Below, one piece after another: positions 8,683 to 18,069 of a stretch of 64,000 bases of DNA. Numbering within the stretch: the stretch's first letter is position 1; each line of letters begins with the position of its first letter. The stretch comes from Agrobacterium vitis (GTDB lineage Bacteria; Pseudomonadota; Alphaproteobacteria; Rhizobiales; Rhizobiaceae): assembly GCF_014926405.1 (NCBI RefSeq), contig NZ_JACXXJ020000004.1:496001-560000 (forward strand), written 5' to 3'. Both the position numbers and the translations under genes were made by a program. Below the pieces are notes generated by a model, which did not search any database, was not told the origin of the DNA, and worked only from the letters and a program-made list of their open reading frames with translations.

Positions 8683-9599
8683 TGACCTTCACCAGCCCAG
8701 CCCCTTCGGCCATCATGGCACCGGTCCTGTCGCGATCGATCCCCCGACGGATCTATGACAAGGCTTCTTCCACACCGGGTTTTCGCATTGGCGTTGCCAT
8801 CTTTCTGCTGCTGGCTCTCGCGGCGGCACTCTATCCTGAACTGAGCGGTCTCGACCCGACAAAAATGAACGTGCGTGCCCGACTGCTACCGCCCCTGTTC
8901 ATTGGTGAGACCTGGAGTTTTGCCCACCCGCTTGGCACCGATCAGATCGGCCGTGACATGCTGGTGCGCTCGCTGGTTGGCTTGCGCTATTCTTTCCTGA
9001 TTGGTGTATCCTCTGTCGTGGTGATGCTGATTATCGGTTGCGTACTTGGCACGCTTGCCGGCTATTTTGGCGGACGCACCGATGCGGTCATCATGCGCCT
9101 GACCGATGCGCAGCTATCGATTCCGATGATCATTCTGGCCATCTCGGTTCTGGGCGTATCGCGTCCCACCATTCCCGCCATCATTCTTGTGCTTGGGTTG
9201 TCCAATTGGCCGGTCTATGCCCGCATCATGCGCAGCATTGTGATGACGGAGCGTCAGAGGGAATATGTCCGTGCCTCAAAGCTCGGTGGCTCCACAGACC
9301 TGCGCATTATTCTAACACTGCTCGTGCCGCTACTGCTGCCGCCCGTGCTGTTCATCTCGGTGCTGGATGTGGCGCGGATGATGATTTTCGAATCCATTCT
9401 GGGCTTTCTTGGCCTTGGTGTTCAGCCACCGACGCCGACCTTTGGCAATATCATCGCTGATGGACGCAAATATCTGCTCAACGCCTGGTGGATTGCCACC
9501 ATGCCCGGAATTTTCCTCGGCCTGACGCTTACCAGTATCAATCTGGTTGGCGCATCGCTGGAACGGGCAAGAAACACCATTCACGGAGGCGCAGAATAA
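8682..9599 (+). CDS. peptide-type ABC transporter permease (DppC-like)
   Basis: 305 residues. A cytoplasmic N-terminal arm of about 35 residues precedes the first membrane helix (IGVAIFLLLALAAAL), then HPLGTDQIGRDML, a hallmark of DppC/OppC proteins. The coupling loop reads REYVRASKLGGSTDLRII, and FESILGFLGLGVQPPTPTFG is the typical C-terminal signature. It starts inside the stop of the preceding permease and its own stop (TAATG) overlaps the start of the ATPase gene by one base. This arrangement marks a tightly coupled operon. Confidence 0.94.
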   Translation: MTFTSPAPSAIMAPVLSRSIPRRIYDKASSTPGFRIGVAIFLLLALAAALYPELSGLDPTKMNVRARLLPPLFIGETWSFAHPLGTDQIGRDMLVRSLVGLRYSFLIGVSSVVVMLIIGCVLGTLAGYFGGRTDAVIMRLTDAQLSIPMIILAISVLGVSRPTIPAIILVLGLSNWPVYARIMRSIVMTERQREYVRASKLGGSTDLRIILTLLVPLLLPPVLFISVLDVARMMIFESILGFLGLGVQPPTPTFGNIIADGRKYLLNAWWIATMPGIFLGLTLTSINLVGASLERARNTIHGGAE

Positions 9600-11443
9600 T
9601 GACAACCCCGCTTCTTGAACTCAAAGATCTTGTCGTAACTGCTGGCCACACCGAACAGTCGCGCCGGATTCTTGACGGCATATCGTTTACCTTGCAGCCC
9701 CGCGAGATCGTTGGCGTGGTGGGTGCCAGCGGTGCGGGCAAAACGGTGCTGTCAAAGGCGGTGGTCAATTGGCTGGAACCACCTTTATCCATGCAGTCGG
9801 GACAGGTGCTGTTTGAGGGCACAGATATTTTCGCTATTGGTGCGGCAGAAATGCGTAAATTGCGCCGCCGTGTGGCCTATGTCGGGTCCAACCCAATGGG
9901 GGCGCTTGATCCCACCCTGTCGGTCGGTGCTCAGATTGTTGAAAAGCTGCGGGCCGTTGTTCCCGGCACCTCGTATGGCGATGCGGAAAAGCGGGTGATT
10001 TCCTTGCTGGAGGCCGTGCGCATTCCCTCAGCACGCAGCCGCTTTCATGATTATCCCTCCCAATTCAGCGGCGGGATGATGCAGCGAGCCCTGATTGTCG
10101 ATGCGCTGATTACCAATCCGGCGTTGCTGATTGCCGATAACGTTACCCAACCGCTGGATGTGACGGTGGCGGCGCAGGTGATCCGTTTGATGAAAGAGCT
10201 GACTGCTGATTTCGATACGGCCGTTTTGTTTGTTTCCTCCTCTCTTCCGGTAGCGCGTGAAGCCTGTTCGCGCATTCTCGTCATGGAGGATGGCCGGATC
10301 GTCGAGGGACAGTCGGCAGAAAACCTGATTGCCACACCAACCTATCCCTACACACGGGAACTGGTGGCCCAGACACCGAAAATCTGGCTTGAAAAAAACG
10401 CTGTTGCACGCCTCGGCGATGACAGGCCGGTGGTGATCAGCCTACGTGACGCCTCACAGATCTATAAGGTTCGCAAGAAGACGGGCCTTGGCGGGGTCAA
10501 CACCGTGCGGGCGGTGCGCAATGTGACGTTTGATATTCGCAGAGGCGACAGTTTTGCCATCGTTGGCGAATCCGGCTGCGGTAAATCCACACTGATGCGG
10601 CTGTTGAGCCGTCTCGAGCGTCCAAGCTCCGGTCAGGTTTTGTGCAAAGACAAAGACATTGCCCAGCTCAGTGGCAAAGACCTTTTGGCGTTTCGCAGCA
10701 CGCTGCAAATGGTGTTGCAGGACCCCTTCGGCTCTCTGCCGCCACGCACCACGGTTGGCCGCATGCTGGAAGAGCCGCTGCGCACCCATGGATGGCGTGA
10801 CAAGGCAACAATCCGCACGCGCGTGCTGAAGGTGATGGGAGAAGTGGGCCTGCCGGCTGCGCTCTATGAGGAATTGCCACTGGGGCTCAGCGCCGGCCAG
10901 CGTCAACGCATCAATGTGGCACGCGCTTTGGTGCTGGAACCTGAAATTCTGATCATGGATGAAACACTGTCGGCGCTTGATCAGGCAGAGCAGTTCAAAC
11001 TGCTTGATCTGTTCCAGACATTGCAGAAGGAATACAACCTGACCTATATTTTCATCTCCCATGATCTGGCCATGGTGCGGAAGGTCTGCAACCGCGTGGC
11101 GGTGATGTATCTGGGTGAGGTGTTTGAACTGGCCGAAAACGAGAGGTTGTTTTTCGATCCGGGCCACCCCTATACAAAGGCGCTGCTCAGCGCCATGCCA
11201 ACGCTGGAAGAGCGGCGCTACCAGCCCCAGGACTGCCTGTTGGAAGGCGAGCCGCCAAGCCCCATCCACATTCCGGATGGGTGCAGCTTTAAGTCGCGCT
11301 GTCCTCAGGCCATGGAAAAATGCCGGACAATCAGTCCAAGCCTAACGGACAGGGGAGAGCAGGATTTCGCCGCCTGCCACCTCGTCAATCCGATTTTTGG
11401 AACAGCGCCGGACAAAGGATCGCTTGTAGAGGCTGGCCCCTGA
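9599..11443 (+). CDS. fused double ABC ATPase (DppD-DppF-like)
   Basis: 614 residues from the ATG overlapping the previous stop. Two nucleotide-binding domains lie in one chain. Domain 1 has Walker [11 protein letters not shown] (about residue 41-50) and signature [11 protein letters not shown], but the Walker B region reads [18 protein letters not shown], where the usual catalytic Glu-Pro is replaced by Asn-Val. Domain 2 has Walker [11 protein letters not shown], signature [15 protein letters not shown] and [12 protein letters not shown]. The C-terminal oligopeptide-transporter extension with Cys residues ([14 protein letters not shown]) is present. Separate DppD and DppF proteins are the norm in this family; fused forms are known in rhizobia. 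The degenerate site in domain 1 implies asymmetric ATP hydrolysis (inference). Confidence 0.92.
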   Translation: MTTPLLELKDLVVTAGHTEQSRRILDGISFTLQPREIVGVVGASGAGKTVLSKAVVNWLEPPLSMQSGQVLFEGTDIFAIGAAEMRKLRRRVAYVGSNPMGALDPTLSVGAQIVEKLRAVVPGTSYGDAEKRVISLLEAVRIPSARSRFHDYPSQFSGGMMQRALIVDALITNPALLIADNVTQPLDVTVAAQVIRLMKELTADFDTAVLFVSSSLPVAREACSRILVMEDGRIVEGQSAENLIATPTYPYTRELVAQTPKIWLEKNAVARLGDDRPVVISLRDASQIYKVRKKTGLGGVNTVRAVRNVTFDIRRGDSFAIVGESGCGKSTLMRLLSRLERPSSGQVLCKDKDIAQLSGKDLLAFRSTLQMVLQDPFGSLPPRTTVGRMLEEPLRTHGWRDKATIRTRVLKVMGEVGLPAALYEELPLGLSAGQRQRINVARALVLEPEILIMDETLSALDQAEQFKLLDLFQTLQKEYNLTYIFISHDLAMVRKVCNRVAVMYLGEVFELAENERLFFDPGHPYTKALLSAMPTLEERRYQPQDCLLEGEPPSPIHIPDGCSFKSRCPQAMEKCRTISPSLTDRGEQDFAACHLVNPIFGTAPDKGSLVEAGP

Positions 11444-11498
11444 CGAAAGACAGACTCCATATTGAAACAGGCAGAGAACAGCAGGAACAAACAAGCCC

Positions 11499-12260
11499 AT
11501 GAGTTTTACGGAAAACCGCATCAAACACATTCTGGAGATGCTGAAACTGCATCAAAGAGTGACTGTTGTTGCACTGTCCGAGCAGTTGCAGGTCAGCCAC
11601 GAATCCATCCGTCGCGATTTAAAGGAGCTGGAGATCCGTGGCTATGCGCGTCGGGTCTATGGTGGCGCCGTAATCGACGGACATGACAGCGACCAACCGT
11701 TCGGTGAGCGTATCCGTGTCAGCGCCCGGGAAAAAGCCCGCATCGGCGAGGCGGCGGCCTCCATGGTCGAAAACGGCATGAAGATTTTTATCGATACCGG
11801 CACCACGACACTCGCCTGCCTGAAACATCTGGAGTCCCGCAAGGATGTGACAATTGTCAGCAACTCCATTGCGGTTGCGGCCCATTTTTTCCCCTACCCC
11901 GATGCCAGCGTGCGGGTTCTGGGCGGGCGCATGCGACCGGAGTATCAGGCAACCTACGGCCATGAGACGGTTGCGGCCCTCAAGGAGCATTTTTTCGATC
12001 TAGCGATCATCGCCATCAGTGCCATCCATCTGGAGCGGGGCTTTATGGACTTTGGTGAGGATGAAGCCGTCCTGCGCCGCATTGCCCGTGGGCAGGCCAG
12101 CCGCTCCATCATCGTGGCGGACAGCTCAAAATTCGGGCGGCTTGGCTCTATCCATACCTTTGGCCTAAGCGAGATTGACGCCGTGGTGACCAGCGGTGTG
12201 CTGCCGAAAGACTTTTCCGATTATTTTTCGCAATCAAACGTGGACATCATCAATGCCTGA
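11499..12260 (+). CDS. DeoR/GlpR-family transcriptional repressor
   Basis: 253 residues. The N-terminal winged-helix (residues about 5-60) reads RIKHILEMLKLHQRVTVV, then VSHESIRRDLKELEIRGY, the DeoR recognition helix. The C-terminal DeoRC sensor domain has FIDTGTTTLACLKHL and VGGxxR-like LGGRMRPEYQ, and VADSSKFGRLG near the end, the site where phosphosugars bind in this family. It lies 55 bases after the ATPase gene and overlaps the amidase gene by 8 bases, so it probably reports on a metabolite of this pathway and represses this operon. The presence of two kinase-like proteins downstream is compatible with a phosphorylated effector (inference). Confidence 0.92.
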   Translation: MSFTENRIKHILEMLKLHQRVTVVALSEQLQVSHESIRRDLKELEIRGYARRVYGGAVIDGHDSDQPFGERIRVSAREKARIGEAAASMVENGMKIFIDTGTTTLACLKHLESRKDVTIVSNSIAVAAHFFPYPDASVRVLGGRMRPEYQATYGHETVAALKEHFFDLAIIAISAIHLERGFMDFGEDEAVLRRIARGQASRSIIVADSSKFGRLGSIHTFGLSEIDAVVTSGVLPKDFSDYFSQSNVDIINA

Positions 12261-13548
12261 AGCGTCTTCAAAATCATCCAAAGCGCCTATTAATATCAAG
12301 AGGTTTCAGGCGATGGTCGATACATTGTCTTCCTTCGGCGGCGGTCCGGACGGTTCCATGAACCGGCTTACATTGTCGCAGGAAGATGGCAGGGCGCGCG
12401 ACTGGCTTGCGTCCTGGTTTGCTGAAAATGGGTTTGTCCAATCCGTGGACGCCATTGGCAATCAGTTTGGTTCAGCACCGCTGGCCGGGGCAAATGCCCC
12501 TGTCGTCATGGTTGGTTCTCACATTGACAGTCAGCCGAATGGTGGGCGTTTTGATGGAGCACTGGGCGTCGTTGCGGCCTGCGAGGCCGTTTTGGCGGTG
12601 CGCGAACGATTGGCGGCTGAAAATCGTCTTGCGGCCTGCAATTTCCAGGTCGTGAACTGGACAAATGAGGAAGGGGCGCGGTTTCAACCGAGCCTGTTGG
12701 GAAGTAGCGTTTTTACCGGTGCGGCCGAACTGGACTGGGCGCTTGACAGGGCCGATGGCAACGGCGTCACGGTTCGCCAGTCGCTTCAGGAGATTGGCTA
12801 TGCGGGCAAGGACAAGGTACCCGTGCCCGACGCCTTGATCGAGCTGCACATTGAAGGTGCAAGCACTCTGTTCGACGCTGAGGAGAAATTCGGGGCCTTC
12901 ACCCGTTTCTGGGGGGCCACAAAATACCGCCTCGCTTTTCTCGGCTGCCAGGCTCACACCGGTCCGACACCCATGGCGGAGCGCAAGGATGCACTGTTGG
13001 GCGCCGCCTATCTGATGGCCGATCTGCGGGCCATGGTGGACGCTTACGGACTTGAACTTCACACCTCTGTTGGCCGTCTGGAGGTTTTTCCCAATTCGCC
13101 CAATATCGTTCCGGCGGAAGCCGTGTTGTTCATCGAGTTGCGATCTGCCTCGCCGGAGATTTTGGAGGAGGCAGAACAGAAGCTGAAGGTTGCGGCTGAA
13201 ACTGCTGCTACAAAAGCTAAAATCGATTATGAAATACGCTCCATTGACCGTCGCAAGGCAGGCAATTTTGCGCCCGGTCTGATTGCCCTGGCAGAACAGA
13301 CGGCCAAAAGCTATGGCGAGCCGATGCGCCACCTCGATACGGTGGGAGGTCACGACGCCGTGGCGCTGTCGGCTGTTTGTCCAGCCGTGGTGCTTGCCGT
13401 GCGCAGCCAGAACGGCGTCATTCATCACCCCACCGAATATACGACACCGGAAGATCAGGCATTTGGCACGCAGGTTCTGGCCGACATGCTCTATCGCCTT
13501 GCCTGCGACGGGCTGGAGGCTGCGCAGCAAAATGAGGCGGCGCAATGA
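12253..13548 (+). CDS. M20-family Zn amidase/carbamoylase (hydantoinase/carbamoylase type)
   Basis: 431 residues from the ATG at 12253, which overlaps the DeoR gene by 8 bases; the longer upstream reading is not needed. Metal and active-site landmarks of the AllC/beta-ureidopropionase/L-carbamoylase branch are visible: GSHIDSQPNGGRFDGALG (His and bridging Asp), NEEGARFQPSLLGS (Glu general base and metal ligand), the dimerisation domain with GCQAHTGPTPMAERKDAL, and GGHDAVALS plus HHPTEYTTPED at the C-terminus. The usual ELHIEQG segment is ELHIEGAS here, a deviation close to the metal site. It would cleave an N-carbamoyl or N-acyl amide, plausibly of the imported solute. Substrate unknown. Confidence 0.88.
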   Translation: MPEASSKSSKAPINIKRFQAMVDTLSSFGGGPDGSMNRLTLSQEDGRARDWLASWFAENGFVQSVDAIGNQFGSAPLAGANAPVVMVGSHIDSQPNGGRFDGALGVVAACEAVLAVRERLAAENRLAACNFQVVNWTNEEGARFQPSLLGSSVFTGAAELDWALDRADGNGVTVRQSLQEIGYAGKDKVPVPDALIELHIEGASTLFDAEEKFGAFTRFWGATKYRLAFLGCQAHTGPTPMAERKDALLGAAYLMADLRAMVDAYGLELHTSVGRLEVFPNSPNIVPAEAVLFIELRSASPEILEEAEQKLKVAAETAATKAKIDYEIRSIDRRKAGNFAPGLIALAEQTAKSYGEPMRHLDTVGGHDAVALSAVCPAVVLAVRSQNGVIHHPTEYTTPEDQAFGTQVLADMLYRLACDGLEAAQQNEAAQ

Positions 13549-14510
13549 AACCACTCGGCACACCAGACAATGAAGATGAAGCCCGCGCTGAGCGCGCCTT
13601 ATCGCGGTTCACCACCCTCCCCTTGCGCACCCTGACCTACCGCGTCGCGCTGCCCGCCGTGGCTTCGCCGTCCTATCATGCGGTGGAATCCGCCACATTC
13701 GACATCGCGCCTGATGGCACTGAGCCGACATTGTTTCTGAAGATGGCCGGAGATGAAACAAAAGCACTGGTGGATGATGCCATCTCGTTTGCGGCCGCAA
13801 CGCGCCTGTATGATCTTGGGCTTTCACCAAGGCCAATCGCCCGCGCACCCCTTGAGCGGGCGGTGCTCTGGGAGCGTCTGGGGCAAGGCTGGCGGGTGGC
13901 GAAAATCGATGATCTCGTGCACGAGGCTCCCGTATCGCAATTGATCAAGATGCAGAAGACAATCGCCGCAGGCCCATTATTTGGCAGGCCGTGGTCGATC
14001 TTCGAGGGGATCGATGGGCTTTGGGACATATTGCAAACTCTGCAAGCCCCGCTGCCGGGGGATGCATCCTGGATGTATGCCTGGACCAGGACACTCTACT
14101 CCGCCATTTCGGCGGCTGGCGTTGATTTTTGTGCGGCCCACGGCGATCCGCATTCGTCCAATGTGATGATCGGTCCATCCGGCCAGTTGCAATGGGTGGA
14201 CTTCGATATGGCAGGCGACATGGACCCCTATTATCAGCTTGGGGTGCAGATGAACGAGCTTTACCAGTTCGAGAGCCAGATGCAGCCGCTTTTGGAAATG
14301 CATGATGGGGCTTTTTCCACCAAGGCTTTTGCGCGCTGCCGCCTGTATGCGGCAGCCGATGATTTCTATTGGGCCTTGCGCAGCATGCTTCTGGAAATGT
14401 GCTCTCCCCGGCGAAGCGTCGAGTTTCTGAAATATGCCGAATGGCGTTTCTTGCGGTGCAGAATGCTGTTGGGTCGTCCCGGATTTGAGGAACTGGTCAG
14501 ATCGATTTGA
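13545..14510 (+). CDS. aminoglycoside/choline-kinase-like phosphotransferase
   Basis: 321 residues, ATGA overlap with the amidase gene. The kinase-like fold is shown by TLFLKMAGDE (ATP-site Lys, about residue 67), the catalytic loop AAHGDPHSSNVMI (about 205-217) and WVDFDMAGDMDP as the metal-binding DFG-equivalent. APH-fold proteins phosphorylate small hydroxylated molecules (aminoglycosides, choline, homoserine, thiamine, methylthioribose). Resistance is unlikely, because it sits in an uptake/catabolic operon and is followed by a second, different kinase of the same fold. I infer that one or both phosphorylate the imported compound or its hydrolysis product. Confidence 0.82.
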   Translation: MKPLGTPDNEDEARAERALSRFTTLPLRTLTYRVALPAVASPSYHAVESATFDIAPDGTEPTLFLKMAGDETKALVDDAISFAAATRLYDLGLSPRPIARAPLERAVLWERLGQGWRVAKIDDLVHEAPVSQLIKMQKTIAAGPLFGRPWSIFEGIDGLWDILQTLQAPLPGDASWMYAWTRTLYSAISAAGVDFCAAHGDPHSSNVMIGPSGQLQWVDFDMAGDMDPYYQLGVQMNELYQFESQMQPLLEMHDGAFSTKAFARCRLYAAADDFYWALRSMLLEMCSPRRSVEFLKYAEWRFLRCRMLLGRPGFEELVRSI

Positions 14511-14525
14511 AGCAGGAGTGACATT

Positions 14526-15461
14526 ATGAACGAAATTGGTATGGCAACCACCGAAGTTGAGCACGCCCTGGAGGTTGCGCTCACTCAGGTCACAGGCTGG
14601 CAAGGCCGTAAACTGCGCTATAAGGCCGTTCTCGGCGGTATCAGCAACACCAATTTCCGCATCGAGGTGGAAGGAGATCCCCTCTCCTATTTCCTGAAAA
14701 TTCCCGGTCGTGGCACGGAGATGTTTATTGACCGCAAGGCGGCGGCGGCGGCCAGCAAGCAGGCCGAAACCATTGGCGTTGGGCCACGGACATTCGATTA
14801 TCTCGCCCATCTGGACATTGAAATTGCGGAATTCATCGATGGTCGCAGACCATCCACCCATCGCGACTTTGCCGATCCCCAGATCCGCCACAAAGCTGTT
14901 TCCCTCTATTGTGATTTTCATGCGGCGCCAGAACTGCCTCTGACCAAAACCGTCTTTGACATGATCGACGAGCACTATGCGCAGGTGGAAGAGCTGGGCG
15001 GTTACTGGCCCAGTGATCATGCATGGCTTCGTGATCAATATCGACAAGCGCGCATGGCGCTGGAGGCATCCGGCCTCGATCTCGTTCCCTGTTTCAATGA
15101 TCCCATGCCGGGCAATTTCCTGATTGGCGAGAACAAGTCGATCAAGCTCATCGATTTCGAATATGCCTCCAACAATGAACGTCTTTATGATCTGGCGATT
15201 TGGAGTGGGGAAATGTTTTTTTCGGAATCCATCGATCGGGAAATCATCGAGGATTACTTCGGCCACTATGATACCGGCTATCATGCCCGCTTCATCGTGC
15301 TGAAGGCCTTGGCTGACATAAAGTGGAGCACCTGGGCCATGGTGCAGAACCGGATTTCAACGCTCGATTTCGATTTCTACAAATATGGAATCTGGAAACA
15401 TATGCGCGCGCGCTCCATCATAAACGACCCTCGCTGGCCGCTGTTTCTAAAATCGCTATAA
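14526..15461 (+). CDS. choline/ethanolamine-kinase-like phosphotransferase
   Basis: 311 residues with a good AGGAG ribosome site. It belongs to the choline kinase (LicA-type) branch of the APH fold: LGGISNTNFRIEV at residues about 36-48 is the glycine-rich loop, YFLKIPGRGTE the ATP-binding Lys, FNDPMPGNFLI the catalytic loop (usual form N-D-L-x-x-x-N) and IKLIDFEYASNNERLYDLA the metal-binding and substrate loop. Last gene of the operon that begins at 6033. It shares only the fold with the preceding kinase, so the pair is not a recent duplication. Its neighbours suggest an amino-alcohol-like substrate, but this is inference. Confidence 0.85.
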   Translation: MNEIGMATTEVEHALEVALTQVTGWQGRKLRYKAVLGGISNTNFRIEVEGDPLSYFLKIPGRGTEMFIDRKAAAAASKQAETIGVGPRTFDYLAHLDIEIAEFIDGRRPSTHRDFADPQIRHKAVSLYCDFHAAPELPLTKTVFDMIDEHYAQVEELGGYWPSDHAWLRDQYRQARMALEASGLDLVPCFNDPMPGNFLIGENKSIKLIDFEYASNNERLYDLAIWSGEMFFSESIDREIIEDYFGHYDTGYHARFIVLKALADIKWSTWAMVQNRISTLDFDFYKYGIWKHMRARSIINDPRWPLFLKSL

Positions 15462-15571
15462 GGGTCGATTGTCGATTTCCAATTTGGATTAACCAGGATT
15501 TCGAGTTGGCATTAATCCTGCCCGGCTTCAGGTGCGGTCTGAAAGCGTGATCAATTTTAGCCATGGTCAGG

Positions 15572-15750
15572 CAGTGCTAACACTAGGTCATTGCCAAGAA
15601 AGCGATTGGCCGTTTTGGCAGTGCGGGTCGGCGACAGATAGAAATCGACCGTGTTTCCGAACTTGTCGACGGCCCGGTAAAAATATGCCCGGTTGCCGCG
15701 AACCTTCACATAGGTTTTGTCAACGCGACAGCTTTTTGATTGCGGTGGGC
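15572..15750 (-). pseudogene. IS6-family transposase fragment (IS26-like branch)
   Basis: Minus-strand translation over this interval gives CRVDKTYVKVRGNRAYFY then RAVDKFGNTVDFYLSPTR and NRFLG, the central DDE region of IS6-family transposases (usual W-R-V-D-E-T-Y-V-K-V). The DET motif is altered to DKT, and homology stops after NRFLG, where an early stop follows. Its upstream side is cut by the IS5 element. It is only about 60 codons long and cannot be functional. Confidence 0.8.
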
Positions 15751-15754
15751 GCTA

Positions 15755-16616
15755 GGCTGTAGTGACAAATTAATCATTTAATCCATAGCATTATGCTGGC
15801 GAGCTTAATGAACCCGAGAAAGTTGGCGGCGAGTTTGTCATATCGCGTGGCGATGCGCCGCCACTGTTTGAGCTTGGCAAAGAAGCTCTCGATCCCCCAT
15901 CTCTGCCTGTAAGCGATGCGATCATAGGTATGCTGATATTTGCGATGCCGTCGCGGCGGAATGACCGGTTCACCGCCTTGTTCGAGAATGACATCGTGCA
16001 GATGATCGGCATCATAGGCACGGTCTGCAAGTACCTTTTGAGCTGGCAGTCCCCGAATGAGGTCGCAGGCTGGAGCCATGTCATTTTGCTGTCCGGGCCC
16101 GAGCTGAAAACGAACCGGCAACCCTAGCGCATCGACGACTGCATGGATTTTGCAGCCAAATCCACCTCTGGAGCGACCGAGAGCCTGGGCTTGCGGTCCC
16201 CCCTTTTTCGGCGTCCGCCAGCGGCTTGCGCCTGAGCCCGGATCACAGTGGCGTCGATGGACAGCCACTCCATATCCGGGTCCGCAGTGACGGCCTCGAA
16301 AATCTCGTCGAAAATGCCCTGCTCGATCCAACGATAGTAACGCCGTTTGACTGCCTGATAAGAGCCGAAGCGGTCTTCCGGCAGATCTCGCCAGCGGGCT
16401 CCAGACCGGGCAAGCCATAAAATCGCATCAAAGAACCGCCGACCGTCGCTGCGTGGGCCGCGTTTACCTTTACGACCGCCGGGAACAAACGGTTTCAAAC
16501 GATCCCACTGGTCATCTCGAAGAACCTCACCATCCATCGCCAACCTCCAAAAGGTAGCGTTGAATCTGATTAGCCCCTCAAAGGGAATCCAAAAACATTA
16601 ATTTGTCACTACAGCC
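15755..16616 (-). mobile_element. IS5 family (IS427-group) insertion sequence, complete
   Basis: 862 bp bounded by inverted repeats GGCTGTAGTGACAAATTAAT at 15755 and its complement ending at 16616, one base different at the inner edge. TA dinucleotides flank both sides (15753-15754 and 16617-16618), the short target duplication usual for this group. It carries one transposase gene in two overlapping frames. It has inserted exactly where two IS6-family remnants of opposite orientation meet. Confidence 0.92.
15774..16543 (-). CDS. IS5-family transposase, made by -1 frameshift
   Basis: Frame 1 starts at 16543 (GEVLRDDQWDRLKPFVPG) and contains the first catalytic Asp (MEWLSIDATVIRA). Frame 2 continues with GGFGCKIHAVVDALGLP, the second Asp in VLADRAYDADHL and the Glu in YRQRWGIESFFAKLKQW, ending at 15774. 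The two frames overlap at a slippery stretch, A5G6 in the sense strand (16198-16208), placed so that a -1 shift joins them into one DDE transposase of about 255 residues. Both frames are intact, so the element may still be active. Confidence 0.9.
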
Positions 16617-16987
16617 TAGCGTGTTTGTGAGAACAGACCTTGTTCCAGCCCCCTATGGCGCGGCAAAGCGCGACATCATGCCCGGCGTCGAGCATCGCTT
16701 GCACAAAGGACTGAACAATCGGGCGGAGAATTCCCATCAACCGACCCGGCGACGAGAACGGATCATGAAGGGCTTCAAATCAGCGCGACATCTCCAGCGT
16801 TTCGTTTCAATTCATGACCCTGTCGCCAACCTTTTTCACATTCCACGCCACGAGATCTCATCAGACAATCATCGCGAACTGAGAACCCGGGCCATGCAGA
16901 TGTGGAACGAAATCGCATGCCTGCAAACCGCATAAGCGAAAGCCGAGCGCAATATTTTTGACCCGTGTCGGTTAACTTTACGGTGCC
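16617..16987 (+). mobile_element. IS6-family remnant: transposase C-terminus and right inverted repeat
   Basis: Plus-strand coding remnant to the stop at 16935: YGAAKRDIMPGVEHRLHK, GLNNRAENSHQPTRRRER, then FKSARHLQRFVSIHD. This is the C-terminal third of an IS6-family transposase of a different branch from the fragment at 15572. About 37 bases past the stop is TTAACTTTACGGTGCC (16972-16987), the same terminal repeat found at two other IS6 copies in this window. The left part of the element is missing. Confidence 0.85.
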
Positions 16988-17667
16988 AATTTAACAGGTA
17001 AATCCGCTGTCATGTTATCAGGCACAACATACAATTCCATGTTCTCTCGTGACAATTCCCAATGCTGGAAAACGAGATCAACCACAGCATTTTCATCATG
17101 GCTTTTAATGGATGCAATAAAGCCATCATGATGTTGGGTTGCCAACCGAAGACGCTGCTGCATGTCATCATTTCGTGGACGGAAGAAGGTTTGCCCTATA
17201 CGGGCATGGTCCACGAGAAGACGTCTTAAGCTCGGTTGCAGGTAAACGTTACCGGACATTTCGCCCATGATGGCGTGGAATCTGTTATTCTCCAGAACCA
17301 TCGCCAGGGTGTCAGCGTTGTGGCTAGCGGCACGAAATCGTTCCTGTGTGTCACTCAACTCGGACAGTTGCTTGGGTTTGAAATTTTGAACCGCCAGCCG
17401 ACCGATGGCCGCGTATATCATCGGCGCAACGAGGAAGAAGTGTCTGAGTGTCGAATGGTTCAACGGAGCGACCCGAGCGCCTCTGTTTTCTCGAATGTCG
17501 ATATAGCCTTCACCCGCAAGACGGCGGAAAATGTCACGCACAGGTGTGCGAGACAGTCCATATTTCTCGCTGATGCTGACTTCGTCCAGATCCTCGTCCG
17601 GATCGAGTTCCATCGTCAGAATTTGGCGTTTGAGATCGTCGTAGAGACTGCTCTTCCCGACTTTCAT
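16978..17667 (-). CDS. GntR (FadR/FCD) regulator, C-terminus replaced by IS end
   Basis: 229 residues. Winged-helix domain (about 5-70): LYDDLKRQILTMELDPDE, VSISEKYGLSRTPVRDIFRR. The FCD ligand domain has NNRFHAIMGEMSGN (metal-binding Asp/His type positions) and HHDGFIASI. It is a close paralogue of the divergently transcribed regulator at 18070; by eye the first 100 residues are roughly four-fifths identical. Its last codons (GCA CCG TAA) lie inside the IS6 inverted repeat, so the insertion supplied the stop and replaced the natural tail, which is about seven residues longer in the paralogue. The truncation leaves the folded domains intact, so it may still work. Confidence 0.88.
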   Translation of the reverse strand: MKVGKSSLYDDLKRQILTMELDPDEDLDEVSISEKYGLSRTPVRDIFRRLAGEGYIDIRENRGARVAPLNHSTLRHFFLVAPMIYAAIGRLAVQNFKPKQLSELSDTQERFRAASHNADTLAMVLENNRFHAIMGEMSGNVYLQPSLRRLLVDHARIGQTFFRPRNDDMQQRLRLATQHHDGFIASIKSHDENAVVDLVFQHWELSRENMELYVVPDNMTADLPVKLAP

Positions 17668-17956
17668 TTCACATCCTCGTCACACGGAAGGCCATTGCAA
17701 TTCAATCGCTTTGCGACCATTCGGGAGATCAATCAGCGTCCGCCTGCCCGTGCCGACACGCCAACGCACGGACAGATCGCGGTGCAGGCAATGGCATAGC
17801 CTCCATGGTTCTGATTGGCAATGTTTAGGGTGCGGATACAAAGACATCGTTCGCGCTGAAACGGTTGCTTCGCATGGCTTTCGCATTGATGGCATCTCAG
17901 CAAATTATCCCCGTCACTCATGACAGCTTCTGGTTTGTATTCTTTTGTTTGAAACA

Positions 17957-17979
17957 ATTGTGTACTTATAAAATACAAT
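17957..17979. promoter_or_regulatory. candidate operator between divergent GntR paralogues
   Basis: The 402-base gap between the two regulators (17668-18069) has no gene. Near the 18070 side lies an imperfect inverted repeat with arms ATTGT and ACAAT around an AT-rich core, followed by a TTGACT element. FCD-type GntR proteins bind short AT-rich palindromes of this kind, so it is a plausible site for one or both paralogues. Predicted from sequence only. Confidence 0.4.
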
Positions 17980-18069
17980 ACCGTTGACTTAGCCCGGACG
18001 TCATGCAAATTTTGTTGTCATAAACCAACGGCGCCCCTTGGGCGGACAAGTTGATGACGGGGAACTGGA

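Noticed and set aside
10454..11269. 271-codon minus-strand frame
   Set aside because: Antisense of the fused ATPase; rich in Gln/His as expected of a shadow frame.
13545..14510. antibiotic (aminoglycoside) resistance kinase
   Set aside because: Only the general APH fold is visible; operon context and a second kinase next to it point to metabolism.
12472..15284. two long minus-strand frames (12472-13563 and 13977-15284)
   Set aside because: Antisense to amidase and kinase genes with clear active-site motifs; no ribosome sites.
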